Below are positions 44,365 to 52,433 of a DNA stretch of 64,000 nucleotides, piece after piece. Each line of letters begins with the position of its first letter. Position 1 is the stretch's first letter. This stretch comes from Arthrobacter citreus (GTDB lineage Bacteria; Actinomycetota; Actinomycetes; Actinomycetales; Micrococcaceae), in assembly GCF_009192745.1 (NCBI RefSeq), contig NZ_VTFV01000002.1:1116001-1180000 (forward strand). Direction: 5' to 3'. The notes below the pieces were generated by a model, which was not told where the DNA came from, did not search any database, and saw only the letters and a program-made list of their open reading frames with translations. Made by a program: the position numbers and the translations under genes.

Positions 44365-45687
44365 CTAAGGTGTCTTGGCGTCCTTGGCGTCCTTGGCGTC
44401 CTTGGCGTCCTCGGCGGTTGTGCTGCCGTGCCCGCGGTCCGGGTCCGCGTCTACGCCGGTGCCTGGGCTGGCGGCAATCAGCGGAATTGCGGATGTAGCG
44501 GGCTCGGCGTCAACAGTGGCGCTGCCGGTTTCGAAAGACGCAGGGTCATTGGAGCTGACCTGGGTCTGAACTTCATCTGCTTCCGGTTCCGTCTCCGGAA
44601 TGGGAGCAACGCTCACCTTGCCGCGTCCTTCGCTGCCTGACGGGGCGGCCGGACCCGGAACGGCGGCAGTTGCTCCGGTGGACAGGTTTGGGGCCGCGGC
44701 AGGCACTGCGGAAAGTGAAACCCGGGACTCGGCGGCAGCAGCCTCAACCTCAGCTTCAGCAGCATCCGCGGCCTCCTGGTCGAGGATGTCCGCCTCCAGG
44801 GTGGCCAGCATCTCTTCGGCTTCTTCGACCATTGACCGGTTCTCGGCGGCGATGCCCCGAACCAGCCACTGGGCCAGCGCGAACTCCGCAGACAGGGCAG
44901 CCCGCCGGATCAGGTGGGGATCGACGGCGTCGGGCCTCGCCTCGATGTACGCGTTGTGGACCGTGTCCGTGAAATCGGAGTTGTTGGCTGCGATCAGCCA
45001 GGCGAAGTCGTCGGCCGGATCGCCAATCCGCAAGTCGGTCCAGCCGTTTACTGCGCTGATCCGTCCGCCCGAAACCAGCAGGTTGTCCTCATGCAGGTCT
45101 CCGTGAACCACGGTGGGGCTGAAGCGCCACAGTGCCACGTCTTCCAGCGCGTGTTCCCAGCGGCGAAGCAGGGTAGCGGGGATCTTGCCCGTCGTAGCAG
45201 CCTGATCGAGTTCGTTGAGCTTGCGCTGGCGGAACTCATTGGCTGTGTAACTGGGCAGGTCGGCGTTGTTCACCAGGGCCTGCGGCAGGGCATGGATCGC
45301 AGCCATGGTGCGGCCAATGTCAGCTGCCAGTTCGGCACCGCCGCCGGAAAGTTCGTCGATGTCCCGGGTGGAGCCAGGCAGGTGGGAATACACAAAGGTG
45401 CACAGCTGTCCCTGGCGGACGGTGCCTGCAACGTAGGGAAGGGCGAACGGCAGTTCTGCGCGGACGCCGGGGACAAAAGCGCGCAGGACCAGGAGCTCGG
45501 TCTCCAGGCGCATGCTGGCTTCAACATGCTTGGGCGAACGCACCCGCCACTGCTTGCCGGCGTCGTCCACTAGGAGCGCGGAATCGAAATCCGCGGCGTC
45601 GTCGGGCGAACCGGCGACGCCGGTAAGCGCCAGCGCCGGTACGGCGGCGCTGGCCAGGGCTGCCAATTCCATGGGTGTGCGTTTCAC
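44365..45687 (-). CDS. APH-fold phosphotransferase-like protein with acidic tail
   Basis: Residues ~1-310 resemble aminoglycoside/macrolide phosphotransferases: Brenner motif HGDLHEDN at 195-202 and GDPADDFAWL. The expected Asp of the IDW metal motif is replaced: the sequence reads AVNGWTD, with Gly215 at that place. Residues ~310-440 are low-complexity, acidic and Ala/Pro-rich, ending in repeated KDA. Start GTG 45687, with TACGGT 7 nt upstream. May be a macrolide kinase-like enzyme with altered metal binding or a pseudokinase; no resistance activity should be assumed. Confidence 0.75.
   Translation of the reverse strand: MKRTPMELAALASAAVPALALTGVAGSPDDAADFDSALLVDDAGKQWRVRSPKHVEASMRLETELLVLRAFVPGVRAELPFALPYVAGTVRQGQLCTFVYSHLPGSTRDIDELSGGGAELAADIGRTMAAIHALPQALVNNADLPSYTANEFRQRKLNELDQAATTGKIPATLLRRWEHALEDVALWRFSPTVVHGDLHEDNLLVSGGRISAVNGWTDLRIGDPADDFAWLIAANNSDFTDTVHNAYIEARPDAVDPHLIRRAALSAEFALAQWLVRGIAAENRSMVEEAEEMLATLEADILDQEAADAAEAEVEAAAAESRVSLSAVPAAAPNLSTGATAAVPGPAAPSGSEGRGKVSVAPIPETEPEADEVQTQVSSNDPASFETGSATVDAEPATSAIPLIAASPGTGVDADPDRGHGSTTAEDAKDAKDAKDAKTP
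44374..44409. repeat. 9-bp tandem repeat, four exact copies
   Basis: CTTGGCGTC repeats four times, followed by a degenerate fifth unit to 44418. It lies in the 3' end of the kinase-like gene and encodes Lys-Asp-Ala units. A length change would keep the reading frame. Confidence 0.9.
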
Positions 45688-45694
45688 ACCTTTA

Positions 45695-45700
45695 ACCGTA
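45695..45700 (-). promoter_or_regulatory. -10 element of probable leaderless kinase-like gene promoter
   Basis: TACGGT (minus strand) ends 7 nt before the GTG at 45687; AAAGG is too near the start for a Shine-Dalgarno sequence. Confidence 0.45.
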
Positions 45701-45828
45701 GGGGCAGATGTGTTGGGAGTAACCTATAGGCACCCGGCGAGTCGGAAGAGCGTGAGGAAAAACTCAGGGTTCGGCGCTCCGGTATCCACCGGCAGCGGAC
45801 GGCTTTCTGATTGGGCTCCCGAAGTAAG

Positions 45829-45834
45829 TACGGT
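45829..45834 (+). promoter_or_regulatory. -10 element of probable leaderless nudC promoter
   Basis: TACGGT ends 6 nt before the ATG at 45841. The same hexamer serves the divergent gene. Confidence 0.5.
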
Positions 45835-45840
45835 AGGGGT

Positions 45841-46797
45841 ATGAGCAGTCCGTTACGCACGCCAGAGTCCCCGCAGCTTGGACGGCTGCCGCTTGCGCGG
45901 GGCGCCATCGACCGCGGCAGTGAGCGCAGGACCTCCGAGGACCTTTTCGAGAACATTCGGGCCCTGGAAACTACCCGCGTTATGTATTTCGCCCGGGGCA
46001 AGGCCCTGGTGCGGGAGGACACGCTGGTCCTGGACCCTGTTGGCCCGGAGGGGTTCGGCGAGGAACCCGTCTATCTGGGCCGCACGCTGGAGGACGGTTC
46101 GGTTCCCGCGGGCGCGGACATTGTCATGGTGACCATGCCTGAGACCGACCCCGCCATGGAACGCGGCGGCTCCCGGTGGGCTGGCCTGCGCGACGTCGCG
46201 GTCACCCTTGGCTCGCTGGACGCCGGGCTGTTTGTTGAGGCATGCGCTGTTGCCAACTGGCACGCCACGCATACCCACTGCCCGCGCTGCGGCGCCCCTA
46301 CCCGGATGGAACAGGGCGGCTGGGTCCGCCGCTGCGTCGAGGACGGCAGCCAGCACTTTCCGCGCACGGACCCCGCCATCATCGTGGCGGTAACGGATCC
46401 CTCGGACCGGATCCTGCTGGGTCGTGCCGCTGCATGGCCGGGAAACCGCTATTCGACTCTCGCCGGCTTCGTCGAACCCGGGGAGTCCCTGGAAGCAGCG
46501 GTGATCCGCGAAGTCGCGGAGGAATCCGCCGTCGTGGTCAGGAATCCGCAGTACCTGGGATCCCAGCCGTGGCCGTTCCCGTGTTCGCTGATGATGGGAT
46601 TCTGCGCCGAAGCTGACGGCACCGAACCGCAGGCCGACGGCGTCGAAATGGCTGACGTCCGCTGGTTCACGCGGAAGGAACTCACCGACGCGGTGGCGGC
46701 AGGGGAAGTCGGCATACCGTCCTCCATCTCGATAGCCCGGAACCTGATCGACCGCTGGTACGGCGGGCCCGTTCCGGAACCGGAGGCCGGGGAATGA
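45841..46797 (+). CDS. nudC: NAD+ diphosphatase / NAD-RNA decapping hydrolase
   Basis: Nudix hydrolase that cleaves NADH/NAD+ and removes NAD caps from RNA. A zinc ribbon starts CPRCGAP and continues with a third Cys (VRRC), the fourth Cys being replaced as in many actinobacterial members. Nudix box GFVEPGESLEAAVIREVAEE is followed by the NudC hallmark SQPWPFPCS. 318 aa from ATG 45841. Overlaps uvrD2 by 4 bp, the order I recall as Rv3199c-Rv3198c. Confidence 0.94.
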   Translation: MSSPLRTPESPQLGRLPLARGAIDRGSERRTSEDLFENIRALETTRVMYFARGKALVREDTLVLDPVGPEGFGEEPVYLGRTLEDGSVPAGADIVMVTMPETDPAMERGGSRWAGLRDVAVTLGSLDAGLFVEACAVANWHATHTHCPRCGAPTRMEQGGWVRRCVEDGSQHFPRTDPAIIVAVTDPSDRILLGRAAAWPGNRYSTLAGFVEPGESLEAAVIREVAEESAVVVRNPQYLGSQPWPFPCSLMMGFCAEADGTEPQADGVEMADVRWFTRKELTDAVAAGEVGIPSSISIARNLIDRWYGGPVPEPEAGE

Positions 46798-48917
46798 GCG
46801 TAGACACGCTCGAGGCCCGCATCCTCGCGGGGCTGGACGACGAGCAGCGGGAAGTTGCCACTTCACTGACCGGCCCGCTCTGTGTCCTGGCCGGCGCCGG
46901 CACCGGCAAGACCCGGGCCATCACGCACCGTATGGCCTACGGCGTCCACTCCGGGCTCTACAAGCCGCAGCAAGTGCTGGCCGTTACCTTCACCGCCCGC
47001 GCAGCGGCGGAAATGCGGACCCGCCTGCGGGACCTCGGCGCCGGCGGGGTGCAGGCTAAGACCTTCCACGCCGCGGCCCTGAAGCAGCTGCAGTATTTCT
47101 GGCCGCAGACGGTCGGCGGTCCGCTGCCCGGGCTGCTGGACCACAAGGCCCAGCTCATCGCGGAGGCTGCACGCCGGCTCCGCCTCTCCACTGACCGCGC
47201 GGCCATCCGCGATGTTGCTGCCGAAATCGAGTGGGCCAAAGTCTCTATGCTCACTCCTGACAGCTATGTCCGTGCCGCCGCCGGCAGGGATGCTCCTGCA
47301 GGTTTCGACCTCACCACCGTTTCCCGGATCTTCCAGTCCTACGAGGACGTCAAGGTGGACCGCAACGTCATCGACTTTGAGGACGTCCTGCTGATCATCG
47401 TGGGCATCCTCCAGGAGGACCAGCGGGTAGCGGCCACCGTCCGGGACCAGTACCGCCACTTTGTGGTTGACGAGTACCAGGACGTGTCCCCGCTCCAGCA
47501 GCGCCTGCTTGACCTGTGGCTGGGGGAGCGCGAGGAACTCTGCGTCGTGGGCGATGCGAGCCAGACCATCTACTCCTTCACCGGTGCAACATCGCGGCAC
47601 CTGCTGGAGTTCACCCACCGCTTCCCCGGTGCAGAGGTAGTGAAACTGGTGCGTGACTACCGGTCGACGCCGCAGGTGGTGAACCTCGCGAACCGCATCC
47701 TGGCAGCCCGGACCGCCGAAGGGGAGCGCTCGCGGAACGCCCCTCCGTGGCCTGAACCGCTGGAACTCATTGCCCAGCGCCCCGCCGGCCCCGAGCCGGT
47801 CTTCACTGAATGCTCCGATGACGAAGCTGAGGCGGCATACGTTGCCGGACGCATCCGCAAGCTGCTCGACGACGGCGTGGAAGCCAGCCAGGTTGCCGTC
47901 CTGTTCCGGACGAACGGGCAGTCGGAAGCCTACGAGCAGGCCCTGGCCAGTGCTGGAATCGGCTACCAGCTTCGGGGCGGAGAACGCTTCTTCGCCCGCC
48001 GCGAAGTCCGGGATGCCATGCTGCAGCTGCGTGCCGCCGCTCGTTCAGTGGGCAGCGAACCCGTGCCGCAGCTGGTCCGGGACATCCTGGCCAACCTCGG
48101 CTACACGGCGGACCCGCCCACCGGCGGAGGCGCAACCCGGGAGAAGTGGGAATCCCTGGCGGCCCTGGTCGCCCTCGCGGACGAACTCCACGCCAACCGG
48201 ACCCAGGATCCGGACAGCATCTTCACACTGGCTGACTTCACGGCCGAACTCGAGGAGCGGGCTGCGGCCCAGCATGCTCCGAAGGTGCAGGGCGTAACCT
48301 TGGCCAGCCTGCATTCTGCGAAGGGCCTGGAGTGGGACGCCGTTTTCCTGGTCGGCCTGAGCGAGGGCCTGATGCCGATCTCCTTCGCGGACACGCCCGA
48401 AGCCGTTGATGAGGAACGGCGCCTGCTTTACGTGGGCATCACCCGCGCACGGGTGCATCTCTCCCTCTCCTGGTCAACGGCACGCACACCCGGCGGCAGG
48501 GCCAACCGCAAGCCTTCCCGGTTCCTGGACGGGCTGCGGCCGAACACTGCGCGCGACGCAGGTTCGCCCCGGCAGGCAAGGCCCGCCCGGAAGAAAGTCA
48601 CTGGTCCGGCCAAGTGCCGCGTCTGCGGTTCACTGCTCACCAGCGGCGCCGAGCGCAAGATGGGCCGCTGCGGGGACTGCCCGGCGACCTATGACGAAGC
48701 CACCTTCGAGGCGTTGCGTGAGTGGCGGCGGGAGGCCGCCGCCGAAGCGGGGGTACCGGCCTTTGTAGTCTTCACTGACGCTACCCTGGTGGCCATTGCC
48801 GAAGACAAGCCGCCAACCTTGAACAGGCTTGCCACGCTGCCCGGGGTTGGGCCGTCAAAGCTGGAGCGCTACGGCGAGGCCGTCCTGCAGGTGCTGGCCC
48901 AAAGTCCGCAGCTCTGA
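46794..48917 (+). CDS. uvrD2: UvrD2-type superfamily 1 DNA helicase
   Basis: ATP-dependent 3'-5' DNA helicase. Walker A GAGTGKT at 34-40, motif II DEYQDVS, SAKGLEWDAVFLVGL and ITRARVHLSLSW. After the motor there is a tetracysteine segment (CRVCGSLL...GRCGDCP) and a C-terminal HRDC domain (about residues 640-705, with TLPGVGPSKLERYGEAVLQVL): the architecture of mycobacterial UvrD2. 707 aa. Coupled to nudC. Confidence 0.94.
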   Translation: MSVDTLEARILAGLDDEQREVATSLTGPLCVLAGAGTGKTRAITHRMAYGVHSGLYKPQQVLAVTFTARAAAEMRTRLRDLGAGGVQAKTFHAAALKQLQYFWPQTVGGPLPGLLDHKAQLIAEAARRLRLSTDRAAIRDVAAEIEWAKVSMLTPDSYVRAAAGRDAPAGFDLTTVSRIFQSYEDVKVDRNVIDFEDVLLIIVGILQEDQRVAATVRDQYRHFVVDEYQDVSPLQQRLLDLWLGEREELCVVGDASQTIYSFTGATSRHLLEFTHRFPGAEVVKLVRDYRSTPQVVNLANRILAARTAEGERSRNAPPWPEPLELIAQRPAGPEPVFTECSDDEAEAAYVAGRIRKLLDDGVEASQVAVLFRTNGQSEAYEQALASAGIGYQLRGGERFFARREVRDAMLQLRAAARSVGSEPVPQLVRDILANLGYTADPPTGGGATREKWESLAALVALADELHANRTQDPDSIFTLADFTAELEERAAAQHAPKVQGVTLASLHSAKGLEWDAVFLVGLSEGLMPISFADTPEAVDEERRLLYVGITRARVHLSLSWSTARTPGGRANRKPSRFLDGLRPNTARDAGSPRQARPARKKVTGPAKCRVCGSLLTSGAERKMGRCGDCPATYDEATFEALREWRREAAAEAGVPAFVVFTDATLVAIAEDKPPTLNRLATLPGVGPSKLERYGEAVLQVLAQSPQL

Positions 48918-48920
48918 CCA

Positions 48921-48949
48921 TGCAGGCTGGCGGTTGCCGCCAGCCTGCA
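48921..48949. terminator. bidirectional hairpin terminator after uvrD2
   Basis: 13-bp perfect stem (TGCAGGCTGGCGG / CCGCCAGCCTGCA) with a 3-nt loop between uvrD2 and the convergent ThiF-like gene; no long T-run. Confidence 0.7.
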
Positions 48950-48955
48950 ACGGCC

Positions 48956-50011
48956 TTACGCCGCTGCCGCGGACTGCAGCCTGCACCCGCAGGCTGGATG
49001 GAATCCGATTTCTTCCAGTCCCAGGTATCCGTCAGCGGCGCGCAGCTGGAGTACCCCGGACCACGTGACGGGCTGGGCAACCCCGTCAATGAAACACAGC
49101 GCCTGCCCGGACGCAGCAGCAGCTGCCAGTGCCGCTGATGCCGTCTCCTCGCCGCCGGGACCTGCGCCCCCGACCGGTTCCCGGGCATCGGGAGACAGTG
49201 CGGCCGCCGACGCATACCATCCCGGGTCGGAGTCGCCCCGGTGCCGGTCCAGGCAGCTCAGGCACGGCGTTGATCCGGGGACCACCAGCGGCCCCACCTG
49301 ATAGCCGTATTGCTGGACCGACACTGCCAGGTGCGGCTGTTCGAGCCTGTCTCCGGGCAGTGCATTCCGCGGCGCGGGCTGGTCCGAGACCAGGATGGTG
49401 AGATCAACGGCGGTCCGCGCACCGCCCTCCGGCCAGGGGACCTGCAGGACGCGCACTGTGGGATCGATTCGGTAGAGCTGCCGCTTCACGGCCTGGTAGC
49501 GCGGCATGCCGATGTCAGTCATGGCATAGGCCGGGCCGACGTCGCTGGGGGAGACGACGGCCGGGTCGCCCAGCAGTATGGTGCCCACCCCGGCGGCAGC
49601 CAGGATCCGGGCGGCAAGCGCTCCGCACCGGCCAAGGCCAAGCAGCTCCACGACGGCGGCGCCGCGCAGGGCGAGCGGATCCAGCGCATCCCGGCCGTAA
49701 ACGGCGGAAAGACGTTCGACGTCGGGGCGCAGCCTTTCCTCCCGCAGCGGCGGAAGGAGCCGGCGGCTGCCCGGCTGGGCCAGGAGCACGGGCGCCAGTA
49801 CCTGGAGCAACTGTTCCTGCCGCTGCTCGCCCAGCCCGGCCTCTGCCCCGGCTGCCGCTTCCTCGCCGTCAGGCACTCCCTTTCGCAGGGCGTTGATGAA
49901 GGCGTGGTCCCCGTCGGTCAGGCCGGCCAGCAGCAGGGCTCCTGCGCCAAGTCCAAACTGCCGGCGGTCTGGACCGAGGTCCAGGACGTAGATGCCCGGG
50001 TTGATCCGCAT
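48956..50011 (-). CDS. ThiF/E1-like protein of the TOMM leader-binding (cyclodehydratase-like) type
   Basis: 351-residue protein with an N-terminal wing-like region (LTDGDHAFINALRKGV), a ThiF/MoeB Rossmann core (LLGLGRCGALAARILAAAGVGTILLGD) and a zinc tetrad formed by Cys250/Cys253 (CLSC) and C-terminal Cys341/Cys343 (HPACGC). This is how E1-like partner proteins of thiazole/oxazole peptide synthesis are built. No YcaO enzyme or precursor peptide is visible here. Start ATG 50011 is supported by AAGGAGA. The native partner is unknown; a non-RiPP housekeeping role is quite possible. Confidence 0.72.
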   Translation of the reverse strand: MRINPGIYVLDLGPDRRQFGLGAGALLLAGLTDGDHAFINALRKGVPDGEEAAAGAEAGLGEQRQEQLLQVLAPVLLAQPGSRRLLPPLREERLRPDVERLSAVYGRDALDPLALRGAAVVELLGLGRCGALAARILAAAGVGTILLGDPAVVSPSDVGPAYAMTDIGMPRYQAVKRQLYRIDPTVRVLQVPWPEGGARTAVDLTILVSDQPAPRNALPGDRLEQPHLAVSVQQYGYQVGPLVVPGSTPCLSCLDRHRGDSDPGWYASAAALSPDAREPVGGAGPGGEETASAALAAAAASGQALCFIDGVAQPVTWSGVLQLRAADGYLGLEEIGFHPACGCRLQSAAAA

Positions 50012-50121
50012 GCCGGTCTCCTTCGGTCTGGGATGTGCGTGTGCCGGGGCACCATGTAAGCACGCACAGGGCCGGCGCGAGGGAGTTTTCCACAGGTTTC
50101 CGAAGGGGGAGCCGGGGAGAA

Positions 50122-50127
50122 TAATGT
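50122..50127 (+). promoter_or_regulatory. -10 element of probable leaderless YgjP-like gene promoter
   Basis: TAATGT ends 6 nt before the ATG at 50134. Confidence 0.5.
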
Positions 50128-50133
50128 GGACAC

Positions 50134-50706
50134 ATGCCTTCTCCGTCCGTTCCAGCCACCACACGCGCCGGATTGCCCATTGAAGTGCGGCGTTCGGCAC
50201 GCCGGAAAAGGACGGTGAACGCCGTGTTCCGGGACGGCGTCGCCGTCGTATCCATTCCTGCACACTTCACGAAGACGCAGGAAGCGGAGTGGGTACAGCG
50301 GATGGTGGACAAGCTGGAGAGCCGGGCCGCGGCGCCGCCGGCTGCCGACCCGGCAGAGGCCGACTCAGGGCTGGCGGAGCGCGCCGCAGAATTGTCCCGG
50401 CGCTACCTCAAAGGCGCCGCACGGCCCGTATCGGTGCGCTGGGTGGGGAACCAGAACTCACGCTGGGGTTCGGCCACCCCCTCGCGCGGGACGATCAGGC
50501 TCTCGGACAAGCTGATTGGCATGCCCGGGTGGGTAGTGGACTACGTGCTGCTGCACGAGCTCGCACACCTGCTTGAGCCGTCCCACGGACCGAAGTTCTG
50601 GCGGCTGCTTGAGTCCTACCCGCACACGGAGACGGCGAAGGCCTATCTGTCCGGGGCGGCCTATGCCAGTGCCCGCGGACTTAAGGGTGAAATGGCCGAG
50701 GACTAG
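50134..50706 (+). CDS. YgjP-like (M48-type) metallopeptidase
   Basis: 190-residue predicted zinc peptidase. The gluzincin motif HELAH is at residues 141-145, followed by SHGPKFW with His151; upstream WGSATPSRGTIRLSDKLIGMP matches the YgjP family. No signal peptide or membrane helix, so cytosolic. Substrate unknown. Divergent from the ThiF-like gene; its end overlaps the convergent DUF2342 gene by 4 bp. Confidence 0.85.
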   Translation: MPSPSVPATTRAGLPIEVRRSARRKRTVNAVFRDGVAVVSIPAHFTKTQEAEWVQRMVDKLESRAAAPPAADPAEADSGLAERAAELSRRYLKGAARPVSVRWVGNQNSRWGSATPSRGTIRLSDKLIGMPGWVVDYVLLHELAHLLEPSHGPKFWRLLESYPHTETAKAYLSGAAYASARGLKGEMAED

Positions 50707-52169
50707 GCGGAGGGCCCGCCTTTCCCTGGATCTTCGCCGCCGGTCTCATCGTCGCCGGAGTCTTCCCCGGTTTCCGGTCCGTTCCCGGACGAGGCACCGG
50801 AACCGCTGTCTTCGGCGGCTTCGTCCGCGGGAGGCTCGTTGAATCCGCCCTCGAGCAGGCGGCGCAGGGCGGCGTCGACGTCGGAATCCGAGGCATCGAG
50901 CAGCTCCCGCCGCTTGCTGAAACCAGCCGGATCATCAAGGTCCTCGGACGTTGGCATCAGATCCGGGTGCTGCCAGATTGCGTCACGTCCGTCGATGCCG
51001 CGTTCTTCGCGCAGGAGCGCCCAAAGGGCTGAAGCATCCCGCAGCCGGCGCGGCCGCAGTTCCAGGCCCACCAGGGACGCGAAAGTATGCTCCGCCGGAC
51101 CGCCGCTGGCGCGGCGGCGGCGGATCATCTCCCGCAGCGCTTCCGCGGAGGGCAGGTTCGATGTTGCCGCAGCGGTGACCTCGTCCACCCAGCCCTCAAC
51201 CAGTGCCAGGGCGGTTTCCAGCCGTTCGAGTGCAGCGGCCTGTGCCGGGGTGCGCTCGGGCTGGAAGACACCGCCGGCCAGAGCCTCCTGGATGGATTCG
51301 GGATTGGCCGGATCAATGTCCCGGGCTACGTCTTCGATCTTGGACATGTCGATGTGGATGCCGCGTGCGTAACTCTCGATGATTCCGAACAGGTGCGGGG
51401 CAAGCCAGGGTGCGTGGGCGAACAGCCGGGCATGGGCCGCTTCGCGGACCGCAAGGTAGAGGCGTACCTCGGCCGCAGGGACATCCAGGCCCTCGCCGAA
51501 TGCAGTGACGTTGGAGGGGAGCAGCGCCATGGTGCCCTCGGCGAGGGGGAGGCCAATGTCGGTGGAGCTCAGCACTTCCCGTGACAGCGCGCCGACTGCC
51601 TGGCCCAGCTGGATGCCGAACATAGCGCCGCCCATGTTTGCCAGCATGGAAGAAGCGCCGCCCATCATGGATTTCATCTCTTCGGGCATCTGGGTGGTGA
51701 TGGCGTTGGACAGGGCCTGCGAGATGCTCACGGCCACGGGCTCGGTGAGCCGGCGCCAGGAGTCCATCGTGGCCTCCACCCACTCGGCGCGGGACCACGC
51801 CCTGCCAAGGCTGGTGGTTGAGGGGAAGTCGGTCACCGGATCAAGCCACATCTGTGCAACATGGAGGGCTTCGTCCACTTCCTTCGCCTGTCCCGGCGTC
51901 ACGGAGGGATCGCCCCCCGCAGCGGCGACACGCCGGGCATTGTCCTTGGCCAGCTGCCAGTTGACCGGTCCTTCAGAGGGGGCACTGAACATAGCCTGGA
52001 CCTGCTGGAAAATCATGGCCATGGCATTGGGATCCGAGGGAAGTCCGGCTGCCTTGGCCAGCTCCTGCGGATCTATGCCGCCGGCCTGGCCGCCGCCAAA
52101 GAGGCGGGCCAGCATCTCGGACAGCGGATCCTGGGGAGTGTCCCCTGGGTCAGAGGGATTTGAGCTCAT
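50703..52169 (-). CDS. DUF2342 zincin-like (zinc-dependent metalloprotease family) protein
   Basis: 488-residue actinobacterial protein of the Zincin_2/DUF2342 family. The metal motif region reads LAVREAAHARLF: the Glu and second His of HExxH are kept but the first His is Arg, so protease activity is doubtful. The N-terminus is Gly/Pro-rich (DPLSEMLARLFGGGQAGG); the C-terminal ~60 residues are very acidic. ATG 52169 is used; GTG 52178 is an alternative start. In M. tuberculosis the counterpart (Rv3195, from memory) also sits beside the PDZ-Lon gene. Confidence 0.83.
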   Translation of the reverse strand: MSSNPSDPGDTPQDPLSEMLARLFGGGQAGGIDPQELAKAAGLPSDPNAMAMIFQQVQAMFSAPSEGPVNWQLAKDNARRVAAAGGDPSVTPGQAKEVDEALHVAQMWLDPVTDFPSTTSLGRAWSRAEWVEATMDSWRRLTEPVAVSISQALSNAITTQMPEEMKSMMGGASSMLANMGGAMFGIQLGQAVGALSREVLSSTDIGLPLAEGTMALLPSNVTAFGEGLDVPAAEVRLYLAVREAAHARLFAHAPWLAPHLFGIIESYARGIHIDMSKIEDVARDIDPANPESIQEALAGGVFQPERTPAQAAALERLETALALVEGWVDEVTAAATSNLPSAEALREMIRRRRASGGPAEHTFASLVGLELRPRRLRDASALWALLREERGIDGRDAIWQHPDLMPTSEDLDDPAGFSKRRELLDASDSDVDAALRRLLEGGFNEPPADEAAEDSGSGASSGNGPETGEDSGDDETGGEDPGKGGPSA

Positions 52170-52433
52170 GGGTACCACCGGTCCTGTGGAAGTTCTAGTG
52201 CATTGGCAGCCAGTGGGTCACCGGCTGCGTGGATTCCCACGTTACCGGCACGGGCGGGGCACTGTCCCGCATTCGCAGGATCCGTTCGCTGTTGGCAAAG
52301 GAGCACGTGGGAGAATGGCCCAAGACATCGTGCGGGGCCGGGCTTAGCCGGGCGTTCCACGGCGTTGAAGCATCTTCCACTACCCGGCGCCCGGCCCGGC
52401 CCCCGGCCAGGCGTCGCAGGAAAGGACAGCCGA

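Noticed and set aside
44374-44409. Short tandem repeat as a CRISPR-like or regulatory array
   Set aside because: Units are 9 bp, contiguous and coding in frame; it is a protein tail repeat.
44365-45687. Labelling the APH-fold gene as a macrolide resistance determinant
   Set aside because: The metal-binding Asp seems absent and fold similarity alone does not establish resistance activity.
35006-48917. LexA/SOS boxes controlling the repair genes
   Set aside because: I looked for TCGAAC-N4-GTTCGA-like sites upstream of the ATL-adnAB and nudC-uvrD2 genes and saw none.
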